Assembly: GCA_018240405.1 (NCBI GenBank)
Contig: JAFEFW010000621.1
Span: 1 to 64,000, forward strand
DNA length: 64,000 nt
Origin: Pseudomonadota bacterium
GTDB taxonomy: Bacteria; Pseudomonadota; Alphaproteobacteria; Acetobacterales; Acetobacteraceae
Reading direction: 5' to 3'
Shown here: piece after piece, positions 27,501 to 37,380 of the stretch
Position numbering within the stretch: position 1 is the first letter of the stretch
Layout of the letters: every line of letters starts with the position of its first letter
Program-made: the position numbers and the translations under genes
Notes under the pieces: generated by a model
The model's database searches: none
The model's input: only the letters and a program-made list of their open reading frames with translations
Told to the model about the DNA's origin: nothing

Positions 27501-27713
27501 CTGGTGATCGCGACCGGCGCCGGCGCCAACGCGCGGCGGTCGCTGGGTATCACCGTGTTCAGCGGCATGCTGGCGTCGACCTGTCTCGCGGTGCTGTTCG
27601 TGCCATCGTTCTTCGCCGTGTTGCAGCGGTTTGAGGAGTGGCGGAAGGGTCGCAAGGGCCAGCCGCCGGTTGCCGCCGCGACACCACCCGCCCACGCGGG
27701 TGGGGAGGCGTAG
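24528..27713 (+). CDS. RND efflux pump, inner-membrane transporter (HAE1/AcrB type)
   Basis: The 1061-aa protein is a full hydrophobic/amphiphilic efflux pump with twelve expected membrane helices and two large periplasmic loops. Landmarks are MLSKFFIERPVLANVLAI, the proton-relay GIVVDDAIVIVEG with adjacent aspartates, FIPIDDQGYVMAAVQLP at the second half, and LIALSAKNGILIVE with the conserved Lys in TM10. It exports drugs, solvents or other amphiphiles driven by protons. TAGGAG precedes the ATG. The order OMF-MFP-RND is less common than MFP-RND-OMF but functional. No local regulator gene is seen. Confidence 0.95.
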   Translation: MLSKFFIERPVLANVLAIVLVLIGAVSLYRLPVAEYPNVVPPTVQVTASYPGASAQTVIDTIALPIEQQVNGVDGMLYMESTSASDGTYSLTVTFQIGTDPNIAQVLVQNRVQLALAQLPEPVQAQGVSVQKKNTAILQIVTLDSPDGKYDSLYMSNYATINLTDVLSRLPGVGSVKVFGTGTYSMRVWLDPQKLYDFGLDPKDVINAIRQQSQNVAAGQVGMPPAPKDTQFQYTVDIQSRLNEPEQFASIVVKDQTNQGGRLVYLRDVGRIELGAQTYAQDFRLNGKPAAGIGIYQTPESNSLQVGKEIKETMARLSKRFPEGLRFSVPYDTTTFVNDSINEVYKTLYQAGILVLVVILVFLQNFRATLVPATTVPVTIIGAFAAMAALGFTVNLSTLFGIVLAIGIVVDDAIVIVEGVSKYIEQGMSGPQAAIKAMGELFGPIIGITLVLMSVFLPAAFVPGLTGNMFAQFALVIAATALISAVNAATLKPTQCAMWLRTPVPPEKRNFFYRGFNNIYDPMERGYVAFIGRMVKHSGVMVVLALCLSAVGFYGLTRIPTGFIPIDDQGYVMAAVQLPEGASLGRTSNALEQVRTVAEKVPGVQQVIALAGMSVLDNSADLANAGTAWVMLKPFSERLKAKDQDLLSIYKALVEGLKSLPDGQAYVLPPPAIQGIGNAGGFQMQLEMLGGSFNYQKLNSLAQQMVKEASADPRIQNVLTTFRVNAPHVTLTVDRARAETLRVSVGDIFAALTDYVGSTYVNQFNKFGLSLQVYVQAESKFRLNPDDLLNFYVRSQDNQMVPIGAVAKLGESVGPPLITLYNLYPSATIIGAPARGFSSGEAMAAMEEIARRVLPDDVSFEWTAMSYQEKITGNQLYYVFALSVLLVYLCLAGQYESWILPLAVIAAVPLALLGPVIALTSFGAANNLYTQIGLMLLIALSAKNGILIVEVAREKRLIDGLPILQAAMEASRLRFRPILMTSFAFILGVLPLVIATGAGANARRSLGITVFSGMLASTCLAVLFVPSFFAVLQRFEEWRKGRKGQPPVAAATPPAHAGGEA

Positions 27714-27761
27714 CAACCCGCACTTTCCTTCGCCTCGCGCGGCTGCTAGCCACCGCCCGTC

Positions 27762-28904
27762 ATGACCGAAGACCTCCCCCCGAACCCGGCCCTGCTGCCG
27801 GCCGGACTGCGCGACCTGTTGCCGCCGGACGCCGAGACCGAAGCCTCGGCGGTCGAAACGCTGATGAGCGTGTTCGCGTCCTTCGGCTACCAGCGCGTCA
27901 AGCCGCCGCTGCTGGAGTTCGAGGACAGCCTCCTCGCCGGATCGGGCGCCGCGGTGGCGGAGCAGACCTTTCGGCTGATGGACCCCGACAGCCAGCGCAT
28001 GATGGGGTTGCGCGCTGATACGACGCCGCAGGTAGCGCGCATTGCCACCACGCGCCTGGCCGCCGCGGCACGGCCGCTGCGCCTGTCCTACGCCGGGCAA
28101 TGCCTGCGCGTGCGCGGCAACCAGTTGGCTCCGGACCGTCAGGTCACGCAGGCCGGCATCGAGTTGATTGGCCACGACAGCCCGGAAGCCGATGCCGAAA
28201 CCGTGCTGGTTGCCGCCGAGGCGGTCGCCGCCGTTGGCCTGACCCGCGCCAGCTTCGACCTGACGCTGCCGATGCTGGTGCCGTCATTGCTCGATGAGGC
28301 CGGCATTGTCGGGCAGGAGCGCGTGCTGCTGGCCAGGGCGCTGGACCGCAAGGACGCCGCCGCCGTCACCCACCATGGCGGCGCGCTGGCACCCGTGCTC
28401 ACCGATCTGCTGATGGCGGCTGGCCCGGCGGATCGCGCGCTGGCGGCGCTGGCAGCGGCGAAGCTGCCGAATGCGGCCGGTGCCCTGGCGGAGCGCGTGG
28501 CCCTGACGGTCGCGGCCATCCGGAGCAGGGCACCGGAACTGCGGCTGACGGTCGATCCGGTGGAGTTCCGCGGCTTCCGCTATGAGACCGGCGTCTCTGT
28601 CACTGTTTACGCCCCGGGGCGGCATGAAGAGCTTGGCCGCGGCGGCCGCTACATCTGTGGTGACGCCGAACCGGCCACCGGCCTGACGCTGTATCCGGAC
28701 TCGATCCTGCGGGTGGCAGAGCCCCGGCAGCCAAGGTCTCGCGTCTACGTGCCGTTCGGCGCCGATCCAGCCGCGGCCGGACAGTTGCGGGCCGAGGGCT
28801 ACGCCACGGTCGCCGGTCTGGCCGCGGTTACCGACGACAGCGTTGAGGCGCGGCGTCTCGGCTGCTCCCACGTGCTGCGGGGTGGCGCCACGGACCCCGT
28901 GTAG
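27762..28904 (+). CDS. hisZ: ATP phosphoribosyltransferase regulatory subunit
   Basis: The 380-aa protein is a catalytically dead class II aaRS-like HisZ. It has PAGLRDLLPPDAE (motif typical of HisZ/HisS starts), LRADTTPQVARIA (motif 2-like), GNQLAPDRQVTQAGIELIG, and a C-terminal GRYI segment. HisZ activates the short HisG enzyme in the first step of histidine synthesis. The presence of hisZ implies a short-form hisG elsewhere. It is followed by purA on the same strand after a 232-nt gap. Confidence 0.93.
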   Translation: MTEDLPPNPALLPAGLRDLLPPDAETEASAVETLMSVFASFGYQRVKPPLLEFEDSLLAGSGAAVAEQTFRLMDPDSQRMMGLRADTTPQVARIATTRLAAAARPLRLSYAGQCLRVRGNQLAPDRQVTQAGIELIGHDSPEADAETVLVAAEAVAAVGLTRASFDLTLPMLVPSLLDEAGIVGQERVLLARALDRKDAAAVTHHGGALAPVLTDLLMAAGPADRALAALAAAKLPNAAGALAERVALTVAAIRSRAPELRLTVDPVEFRGFRYETGVSVTVYAPGRHEELGRGGRYICGDAEPATGLTLYPDSILRVAEPRQPRSRVYVPFGADPAAAGQLRAEGYATVAGLAAVTDDSVEARRLGCSHVLRGGATDPV

Positions 28905-29018
28905 CCCCGGACGCAAGTTGACGTCACTGCCGCGCAGTTGTCTCCCACTCTGGTTACGCCCCCTTCAGCTACAACTTTGATCTGACGACTGGGACCGCGC
29001 GCAGCATTTGTGCTAAAG

Positions 29019-29094
29019 GCGTTGGGCACCCGCGGCTGCCGGCCGGTGGGTGCGATTGCGTGTGCAACCGGCAACCGGCAGCCAAGCGCCCACG
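29019..29094 (+). promoter_or_regulatory. Structured leader upstream of purA
   Basis: A long interrupted hairpin can be drawn. GGCTGCCGG (29034-29042) pairs with CCGGCAGCC (29075-29083), CCGGT (29043-29047) pairs with ACCGG (29067-29071), and an outer GGGC/GCCC extends it. It ends about 40 nt before the purA start and has no T tract, so it is not a plain intrinsic terminator. It could be an RNA regulatory element or an attenuator-like structure; no known riboswitch was recognised. Confidence 0.45.
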
Positions 29095-29136
29095 GACCCT
29101 CACGAGGCACCAAGGCGCGATAGGGAATACAGGACG

Positions 29137-30426
<1,290 letters not shown>

Positions 30427-30448
30427 CGGCGTCCCCGCGCACCGACCC

Positions 30449-30482
30449 CCACCGTCCTGGCGGACCTTCGCCAGGACGGTGG
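30449..30482. terminator. Probable bidirectional terminator between purA and tkt
   Basis: A perfect 14-bp inverted repeat (CCACCGTCCTGGCG / CGCCAGGACGGTGG) with a 6-nt loop lies between the convergent purA and tkt stops. There is no T tract on either side, so termination efficiency is uncertain. Confidence 0.65.
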
Positions 30483-30514
30483 AGTGAGCACGCGCGGCCG
30501 GCGTCCGTTCGCCG

Positions 30515-32575
30515 CTACGACGCCTTCGCCAGTACGTCCTTCGCCGTCTGCACCACCGCTTCCGTGGTAATGCCGAACTTCTTGTAGACGTCGGCGATCT
30601 TCCCCGACGCACCGAACTCATGCATGCCGACGAAGCCGCCGTTGAGGCCCAGGTAGCGGTCGAGGCTCATGCGCACGCCCGCTTCGACGCCGACGCGCGC
30701 GCCGGTGTCCGGCCCAAGGACCGCGCGCTTGTAGGCAACGTCCTGCTCCTCAAACCGAAGATGGCACGGCATGGATACGACAGCGGTCGGGATGCCCTCC
30801 TTCTGCAGTGCCTCGCGCGCCTGTACGGCAAGCTGCACCTCGGAGCCGGTGGCGATGATCGTGACCTTGCGCGCGCCGCCCTCGGCTTCATGCAGCACAT
30901 AGGCGCCTTTGGCGCAGCGGTTTTCGGTAGTCGCGTCGGTGCGCAGCAGCGGCAGCGGCTGCCGCGACAGCGCCAGCAGCGCGGCCTGGCGCGGACGATC
31001 CAGCACCAACTCCCAGCACTCGGCCGTCTCCACCGGATCGGCCGGACGATACACCGCCAGGTGCGGGATGGCGCGGAGGGCCGACAAATGCTCGATCGGC
31101 TGGTGCGTCGGACCGTCTTCACCCAGGCCGATCGAATCATGCGTCATGATGAAGATCGTGCGAATCTCCATCATAGCCGCCAGACGAATGGCCGGGCGGC
31201 AGTAGTCCGAGAACGTCATGAATGTGCCGCCGTACGGGATCAGCCCGCCGTGCAGGGCAATGCCGTTCATCGCCGCGGCCATGCCATGCTCGCGGATGCC
31301 GTAATGGACGTAGGAGCCGCCGTACTCGCCCGGCTTGATCTCGACCTGGCCCTTCGCCTTGGTGTTGTTCGACGGCGTCAGGTCGGCGGACCCGCCGAGC
31401 AGCTCGGGGATAGCGGCGAACAGGTGGTCGAGTGTGGCGCCGCTCGAGGCACGCGAGGCTGCCGGCTTGCCGCTTTCGACGAACGCCTTCTTGGCCGCGA
31501 CGATGGCATCCCGCCAGTTCTCCGGCAGCTCGCCGTTATTGCGGCGGGCGAACTCCTTCTGCAGCTCTGCCGGCGCCTGTGCCACACGCTGCGCCCAGGC
31601 ATCGCGGTGCGCCTTGCCCTTGGCGCCGATCTCGCGCCAACGCTGCAGCAGATCGTCGGGGATGACGAAGGGCGGCGAGTCCCAGCCCAGCAGCTTGCGG
31701 GCGCCGGCGATTTCCTCCGGACCCGGCGCATCACTGTGCGCCTTTTGCGTACCGGCGCGTGTCGGGAAGCCGAAGCCAATGATCGTCTTGCACGAAATCA
31801 TCGACGGCTTGTCCGTCACCTTCTGCGCCTCAACGATGGCGGCGCGGATGGCATCGGTGTCGTGGCCGTCGATCTCCTGCACATGCCAGCCGGAAGCCCG
31901 GAACCGCATTGTCTCGTCATCGGAGCATGACAGGCTGGTGGCGCCGTCGATGGAGATCGAATTGTTGTCGAAGAACCAGATCAGCTTGCCCAGCTTGAGG
32001 TGGCCCGCCAGCGAGATCGCCTCATGGCTGATGCCTTCCATCAGGCAGCCATCGCCGTGGAACGCATAGGTGTAGTGATTGACCAGGTCGTCGCCGAACT
32101 TCGCATTCATGATCCGCTCGGCCAGCGCCATGCCGACTGAGTTCGCCAGTCCCTGCCCCAGCGGGCCGGTGGTGGTCTCGATGCCGTCGGCGTGGCGGTA
32201 TTCCGGATGGCCGGGCGTCTTGTAGCCAACCTGGCGGAAATGCTCGATCTGTTCGATCGTCATATCCTTATAGCCGGTCAGGTACAGCAGGCTGTACAGC
32301 AGCATCGAGCCGTGGCCGTTGGACACGACGAACCGGTCGCGGTCGAGCCAGTGCGGATCGGACGGATCGGACTTGAAGAAGTCCTTGAACAGGACGGTGG
32401 CGATGTCGGCCATGCCCATCGGCATGCCGGGATGTCCGCTATTGGCCTGCTGGACGGCATCCATCGAGAGGAAGCGGATGCAGTCGGCCATGTCGCGCAG
32501 GACCTTGTCGCGTGGGGCGGGTACCGGCTTCGGCGGTGATGTTGTGGTCGCTTCTGACGTGGCACCTGATGACAT
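30515..32575 (-). CDS. tkt: Transketolase
   Basis: The 686-aa ThDP enzyme transfers two-carbon ketol units in the pentose phosphate and Calvin pathways. It shows ANSGHPGMPMGMAD near residue 45, GPLGQGLANSVGMA, the ThDP motif around HGDGCLMEGISHEA to WFFDNNSISIDG, and the pyrimidine-binding YGGTFMTFSDYCRPAIRLAA with HDSIGLGEDGPTHQP. Length is typical. It begins 100 nt downstream of the Sua5/TsaC gene on the same strand and could be co-transcribed with it. Confidence 0.97.
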   Translation of the reverse strand: MSSGATSEATTTSPPKPVPAPRDKVLRDMADCIRFLSMDAVQQANSGHPGMPMGMADIATVLFKDFFKSDPSDPHWLDRDRFVVSNGHGSMLLYSLLYLTGYKDMTIEQIEHFRQVGYKTPGHPEYRHADGIETTTGPLGQGLANSVGMALAERIMNAKFGDDLVNHYTYAFHGDGCLMEGISHEAISLAGHLKLGKLIWFFDNNSISIDGATSLSCSDDETMRFRASGWHVQEIDGHDTDAIRAAIVEAQKVTDKPSMISCKTIIGFGFPTRAGTQKAHSDAPGPEEIAGARKLLGWDSPPFVIPDDLLQRWREIGAKGKAHRDAWAQRVAQAPAELQKEFARRNNGELPENWRDAIVAAKKAFVESGKPAASRASSGATLDHLFAAIPELLGGSADLTPSNNTKAKGQVEIKPGEYGGSYVHYGIREHGMAAAMNGIALHGGLIPYGGTFMTFSDYCRPAIRLAAMMEIRTIFIMTHDSIGLGEDGPTHQPIEHLSALRAIPHLAVYRPADPVETAECWELVLDRPRQAALLALSRQPLPLLRTDATTENRCAKGAYVLHEAEGGARKVTIIATGSEVQLAVQAREALQKEGIPTAVVSMPCHLRFEEQDVAYKRAVLGPDTGARVGVEAGVRMSLDRYLGLNGGFVGMHEFGASGKIADVYKKFGITTEAVVQTAKDVLAKAS

Positions 32576-32676
32576 GACACCTGCTTCTCAAGACTGAGGA
32601 GAGAGGTGGAATAGCGCGTCAGGGCGCCTGCGTCCAACGGTCCAAGTTGCACAAGGTGCGATGCCGCTTTGCCGGT

Positions 32677-33633
32677 CTAGCGCGGCGCCGCGGCCCGCAG
32701 CAGCCGGTCGTTGATCGCCAGGCCCAGCCCGGTGTCCGGGATTGGCATGACGGCAATCCGCCGCACGCCGGGAACCCGGTCCAGGTAGCGCAGCCCTTCG
32801 AACAGGCGCGCCGCGGCCTCGGCCATGTCCTGGCTGGCACTGAGCTGGAACGTCGCACCGGCACCCGGCAGCGGCGCGCCGAAGGCCAGCAACCCGTCGC
32901 TCGTATCGACCGCCAGCGCCGATAGCCGCACCGGCCGCGACGGCGCGTAGTGCGAGGCGAGCAGACCCGGCGAACGCGGGGCAGCGCCGGCAGGCGGCGG
33001 AGCCGTGCGCACCCGCCCAACACAAGCCTCCAGCGCCTCCCGCGTGACACCACCCGGACGCAGCATCACAGGCTCGGGACCGCTGAGATCCAGCACCGTC
33101 GATTCGACGCCCACCCGGCTCGGGCCGCTGTCGACAACCGCCGCGATCCGGCCAGCCAATTCCTCGAGCACATGTGTCGCGGTGGTCGGGCTGACGTGGC
33201 CTGAGCGGTTGGCCGAGGGCGCTGCCACCGGACGGCCGGTGCGCCGCAGCAGCGCCAGCGCCACGTCATGCGCCGGCACCCGCACCGCCAGGGTGTCGAG
33301 CCCGGCCCCGGTCAGCAACGCCACCGGGCAGTCCGCTGCACGCGGTAGCACCAGTGTCAGCGGCCCGGGCCAGAAACGTTCGGCAAGAACGCGCGCGTGC
33401 TCATCCGCGACGACGTGTGCGAATGCTGCTTCCGCAGCGGGATAGTGGCAGATCAGCGGATTGAAACGCGGCCGGTTCTTGGCAGCAAAAATAGCCGCAA
33501 CTGCATCTGCGTTGGTCGCATCGGCGCCCAGCCCATAGACCGTTTCGGTACCGAAGGCGACGAGCGCGCCGGCGCGCAGCAAGTCGGCCGCCCTGGCAAT
33601 GCCGCTGTCGTCCGGTGTCAAGATCTCGGTCAT
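32677..33633 (-). CDS. L-threonylcarbamoyladenylate synthase (Sua5 type)
   Basis: The 318-aa enzyme makes threonylcarbamoyl-AMP for the t6A37 modification of ANN-decoding tRNAs. The YrdC domain shows GALVAFGTETVYGLGADA, KNRPRFNPLICHY, FWPGPLTLVL, and APSANRSGHVSPTTA. The C-terminal ~110 residues form the extra Sua5 domain after the SPGLLASHYAP linker motif, which distinguishes it from short TsaC. Starts at 33645 and a TTG at 33678 are alternatives. It is divergent from pepA across about 95 nt. Confidence 0.93.
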   Translation of the reverse strand: MTEILTPDDSGIARAADLLRAGALVAFGTETVYGLGADATNADAVAAIFAAKNRPRFNPLICHYPAAEAAFAHVVADEHARVLAERFWPGPLTLVLPRAADCPVALLTGAGLDTLAVRVPAHDVALALLRRTGRPVAAPSANRSGHVSPTTATHVLEELAGRIAAVVDSGPSRVGVESTVLDLSGPEPVMLRPGGVTREALEACVGRVRTAPPPAGAAPRSPGLLASHYAPSRPVRLSALAVDTSDGLLAFGAPLPGAGATFQLSASQDMAEAAARLFEGLRYLDRVPGVRRIAVMPIPDTGLGLAINDRLLRAAAPR

Positions 33634-33728
33634 CGACAGCTGCATAATCGCTCTGTCCGCCCATGGCAAAGGCTGCAATGGACGGATAAAGAAGAGCCAA
33701 CGCCGATCGACCGAAGGAATGCGCCCCC

Positions 33729-35213
33729 ATGCTCGATGTCACCTTTGCCAAGCCGGCCCTGCCGAAAGCCGGTGCGCTTGCGCTGCTGATCCCAGAAGGC
33801 GAGGAACCGTCCGGCCTTTGGGCTCAGGCGGACGAGGCCACCGGTGGTGCGATCTCGCGTGCCTTTACTGTTGCGGAATTCAAAGGCGGCAAGGGCAAGA
33901 CCTGCTCGATCCTGGCACCCGGTGCCGGGCTGACACGCGTGCTGGCCGTTGGCCTCGGCAAGTCAGCCGAGTTGAACCGCCGGACGCTGGAGGAAGCCGG
34001 TGGTGCGATCGCCTCCGGTCTGACGCGCGAGGCAGCTGTCGCAGTGGCCGCCGATTCGGTGACCGGGGCACAGGCGGCCGAAGTGGCGTCGGGCGCGCTG
34101 CTGCGCGCGTATCGTTTCGACCGTTATCGCACAAAGGAAAAGCCGGAGGACAAGCCGAAGCTGGCAAAGCTTGCGCTGCTAACCGCCGAACTGCCGAAAG
34201 CGAAAGCGGCGTGGGAGCCGCTGGCGGCGATCGCCCGCGGCGTGTACCTGACGCGCGATTTCGTCAGCGAGCCGGCCAACGTCCTCAGCCCGGCCGAGAT
34301 GGCCGATCGATGCCGCAAGCTGGCTGAGTTGGGCATCAAGGTGGAGATCCTCGGCCCAAAGGAGATGAGCAAGCTACGGTTCGGCGCCCTGTTGGGCGTG
34401 TCCCAGGGCAGCGCGAATGAGCCGCGGATGGTGGTGATGCAGTGGAACGGCGCCTCGGGTAATTCGCGGCGCGCCAAGGAGAAGCCGGTCTGCTTCATCG
34501 GCAAGGGCGTGACCTTTGACACCGGCGGCATCAGCATCAAACCGGCCGGCGGCATGGAGGACATGAAGTGGGACATGGCCGGCGCCGGCACCGTCGCCGG
34601 CCTGATGGCCGCGCTGGCCGGGCGAAAGGCGAAAGTTGACGCGGTCGGGCTGATTGGCCTGGTGGAAAACATGCCGTCCGGCACGGCACAGCGTCCCGGC
34701 GACGTGGTGACCAGCTATTCCGGCCAGACCATCGAGGTAATCAATACCGACGCGGAAGGACGTCTCGTGCTGGCCGACGTCATGTGGTACGCGCAGCAGA
34801 AATTCGACCCGAAATTCATGGTCGATCTGGCGACGCTGACAGGCGCGATCATCATCGGTCTCGGCCATGAATATGCTGGCATGTTCAGCAATGACGATAC
34901 GCTCGCGCAGCGTCTGTCCGATACCGGCCGCGAGACCGGCGAACGCGTCTGGCGGATGCCGCTCGACGAAGCCTACGACAAGCAGATTCGCTCCGATATT
35001 GCCGACATGAAGAATGTCGGCGGGCGGCCTGGCGGATCGATCACCGCAGCGCAGTTCCTGCAGCGTTTCGTCAGCAACAACCGCCCCTGGGCGCATCTGG
35101 ACATTGCCGGCATGGCCTGGAGTTCAAAGGATGCGCCCGTCACGCCGAAGGGCGCCACGGCGTTCGGCGTGCGCCTGCTGGACCGCCTGGTGGCGGATCA
35201 TTACGAGAGCTGA
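33729..35213 (+). CDS. pepA: Leucyl aminopeptidase (M17)
   Basis: The 494-aa cytosolic two-metal aminopeptidase has an N-terminal macro-like domain and the M17 catalytic domain. The latter contains GKGVTFDTGGISIKPAGGMEDMK split across the active site and the family signature N339-T-D-A-E-G-R345. It trims N-terminal residues from peptides. GAAGGAA precedes the ATG. Its stop overlaps the holC start (TGATG), the usual pepA-holC coupling. Confidence 0.96.
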   Translation: MLDVTFAKPALPKAGALALLIPEGEEPSGLWAQADEATGGAISRAFTVAEFKGGKGKTCSILAPGAGLTRVLAVGLGKSAELNRRTLEEAGGAIASGLTREAAVAVAADSVTGAQAAEVASGALLRAYRFDRYRTKEKPEDKPKLAKLALLTAELPKAKAAWEPLAAIARGVYLTRDFVSEPANVLSPAEMADRCRKLAELGIKVEILGPKEMSKLRFGALLGVSQGSANEPRMVVMQWNGASGNSRRAKEKPVCFIGKGVTFDTGGISIKPAGGMEDMKWDMAGAGTVAGLMAALAGRKAKVDAVGLIGLVENMPSGTAQRPGDVVTSYSGQTIEVINTDAEGRLVLADVMWYAQQKFDPKFMVDLATLTGAIIIGLGHEYAGMFSNDDTLAQRLSDTGRETGERVWRMPLDEAYDKQIRSDIADMKNVGGRPGGSITAAQFLQRFVSNNRPWAHLDIAGMAWSSKDAPVTPKGATAFGVRLLDRLVADHYES

Positions 35214-35653
35214 TGGCCGAGATCGGCTTCTATCATCTGACGCGTTCCACCCTCGAGCAGGCGTTGCCCCGCCTGCTCGCCCGCACCCTGGCGGCGGGAC
35301 AGCGCGCGCTGGTGCTGACGCCGACGGAGGCGGAGCGCGATGCGCTGAATGACGCGCTGTGGCAACAACCGGAATGGCTGCCGCACGGCACGAGCGCGGA
35401 CGGCGACGCCGACCTGCAGCCGATCTGGCTATCGACCGAACCCGAGGCACTGAACGGCGCGCGCTTCCTGTTCCTGACCCACGACGCGGCGACCGAGCGG
35501 TTGTCGGAGTTCGACCGCGTGTTTGATCTATTCGACGGCAACAGCGAATCGTCACTACACGCCGCGCGACAACGCTGGAAGGCCGCCAGGGACAGTGGCC
35601 ACGCCGTTACATATTGGCAGCAGACGGAACGGGGCTGGCAACAGAAGGCGTAA
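35213..35653 (+). CDS. holC: DNA polymerase III subunit chi
   Basis: The 146-aa protein begins MAEIGFYHLTRSTLEQALP and contains the HolC landmarks RALVLTPTEAERDALNDALW, LPHGTSADGDADLQPIWLS and a C-terminal RQRWKAARDSGHAVTYWQQ. Chi links the clamp loader to SSB during replication and repair. It starts on the pepA stop (TGATG). Confidence 0.93.
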   Translation: MAEIGFYHLTRSTLEQALPRLLARTLAAGQRALVLTPTEAERDALNDALWQQPEWLPHGTSADGDADLQPIWLSTEPEALNGARFLFLTHDAATERLSEFDRVFDLFDGNSESSLHAARQRWKAARDSGHAVTYWQQTERGWQQKA

Positions 35654-35718
35654 TGCCGCGCAACCGCTTCATGATGCGGAAGACGCGGCGGCAGCCTGGC
35701 GTTATTTCCCGCCGACCC

Positions 35719-36681
35719 TCAGCGCCGGCGTGGCGCCGCCTTGGCCGGCGTCAGCCACCATTTCACCGGCTCCGGCTCGGTCTCAGGCACCACCGGCTGC
35801 AGGACACGTGGCGGGCGGCCGCGGCGCCTCGGCGCCTCCACAACCGGCTCGTCGTCAGCGACCGGAAAGCGCACGGGTACGCGGACCGGCGCAGGTTCGT
35901 CGGCCTCCTCCGACAGCGTGCGGACCAGCTGCTCTGCTGCATCGCGCGCCGACTCGGCAGCACGCAACGATTTCTCCAGCGCCCGGCGCGTCTGCCGCTC
36001 CTCAGCAAGTGCATCCTCGGCCGCAGTAAGGGCGTGCTCCAGTTCCGCGACCCTGGTATTCGCTTCAACGACTTCGGCTCTTGCTGCCTCCAGGGCCTGG
36101 CGGAGTGCGCCGATGCCATCACGCTCCCGCCGCAGCGCCTCGACGGCCTCCGTCTTTGCCAGCTCCGCATGACCGATCTTGGTCTGCAAGTCGCGCACAG
36201 CGACCTGCGCTTCCTGTAGCGCCCGGTCTGCCTGAGAACGGGCCGCCTGTTCAGCGGCATAAAGCGCTTCAACGCGTTGCAGGCGACTGCTGGTTGGCGC
36301 TGCCGAACCGGTTGGCGCGACCCGATGCGCCGGCGCGTCATGGCCGGGCTCGCGCCGCAGTACGGTTACAGGTACGTCACCATCCTGTACGAAACGACGT
36401 CGGTGCAGTCCGCCACCACCACCACCAAATCGATCCATCGGACGTGGCGGCGGATCGGCCCGCTCAACCTCCGGACGCTGGCGCGGTACATCGCCCAGCA
36501 GCCCCAGGGCGCGGCGCATTGCCGATTCTGCTTCGTCAGCCTGGGGATTTGTTTCAGATCCGACAGGCGTTTGCGGGGCCTGACTTTGTGATGTGCGCGG
36601 ACCAAGACCGGCGAGTGGGTCGAAGCGGAGTTTCGTGTTGTCAGACAATGCAATCACCGAGAGGTTGGAGTACCTTCGCAA
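35719..36681 (-). CDS. Hypothetical coiled-coil protein with an AT-hook-like motif
   Basis: The 320-aa protein is not a family I can name. It has a charged N-terminal part with a Gly6 run (86-91) leading into LHRRRFVQDGDVPVTVLRR. A long Ala/Glu/Arg coiled coil follows (about residues 130-260, KIGHAELAKTEAVEALRRERD and similar heptads). The C-terminal tail carries P284-RRRGRPPR292, an AT-hook-like minor-groove motif, and EPVKWWLTPAK. No signal peptide or membrane helix is seen. It is convergent with holC and divergent from the receiver gene. A role in nucleoid organisation is conceivable but only inferred from the motif. Confidence 0.7.
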   Translation of the reverse strand: MRRYSNLSVIALSDNTKLRFDPLAGLGPRTSQSQAPQTPVGSETNPQADEAESAMRRALGLLGDVPRQRPEVERADPPPRPMDRFGGGGGGLHRRRFVQDGDVPVTVLRREPGHDAPAHRVAPTGSAAPTSSRLQRVEALYAAEQAARSQADRALQEAQVAVRDLQTKIGHAELAKTEAVEALRRERDGIGALRQALEAARAEVVEANTRVAELEHALTAAEDALAEERQTRRALEKSLRAAESARDAAEQLVRTLSEEADEPAPVRVPVRFPVADDEPVVEAPRRRGRPPRVLQPVVPETEPEPVKWWLTPAKAAPRRR

Positions 36682-37008
36682 CGCTCAGCCACGCGGCTCG
36701 GCGCCAAGTGGACCCACTGGGTCTGGACCGACGTTTGAACACATCAACACGTAATGACGTTTTCCGATGTTGCCCGCAATACCAACGTTGAGCAGCTTTC
36801 TGGCGTTTGGACCCAAACCGGCCATTCTGGATAGCGGAAAAACGGTGCGCCGATTCGCGTCGAGTCCGGGGCCTTATTTACGATCGCTTGCCAACAATAG
36901 CAAGTGATCGACTGCATTCCCGCTTTGCCGATTGCCGAGCGGCCCAGTAGCGTAAACCGCATTGACGCACGGCCGAGCCAGTTGGCCACTTTGAGGGGAT
37001 TTGCCACC
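36682..37008. other. Divergent intergenic region
   Basis: These 327 nt lie between the coiled-coil gene (minus) and the receiver gene (plus) and are less GC-rich than the flanks, so promoters for both are expected here. I recognised no specific operator or RNA element. Confidence 0.4.
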
Positions 37009-37380
37009 ATGGCCAAAATGTCAGCGAGTACCGTTGCCGTCATCGACGACGACGATGACGTCGGCGACGTGCTTGGCGGCCTGCTCGAGGCAATGGGATA
37101 CGAGGTGGCAACATACCGTTCCGGACCGGAGTTCCTGGCAGATACCAGGAAGGACCGCCTGGCTTGCCTGATCGTGGATCAAAATATGCCGAAAATGAAG
37201 GGGTTGGACATGATCGCCCAGTTATCAGAGCTGGGCATTAATATTCCCGCGTTGTTGATTACGGGCGCCCACGACCCCGAGATCGAGCGGCGCGCGGCCA
37301 GTCTTGGTGTCATGACGGTGCTGGAGAAGCCAATGTCACATCACGAGTTGCTGCGCTTTATTTCAATTTCGGTTGGCTGA
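37009..37380 (+). CDS. Single-domain response regulator (FixJ-like receiver)
   Basis: The 123-aa protein is only a receiver domain: acidic pocket VIDDDDDVGD, phospho-acceptor in LIVDQNMPKMKGLDMI, Thr in LLITGAHD and Lys in VLEKPM. This arrangement (DxxMPxxxGLD) is typical of FixJ-type receivers, but no DNA-binding domain follows. The ATG was chosen for the GAGGGG 8 nt upstream, removing a 35-residue extension. No kinase gene is near. Confidence 0.88.
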   Translation: MAKMSASTVAVIDDDDDVGDVLGGLLEAMGYEVATYRSGPEFLADTRKDRLACLIVDQNMPKMKGLDMIAQLSELGINIPALLITGAHDPEIERRAASLGVMTVLEKPMSHHELLRFISISVG

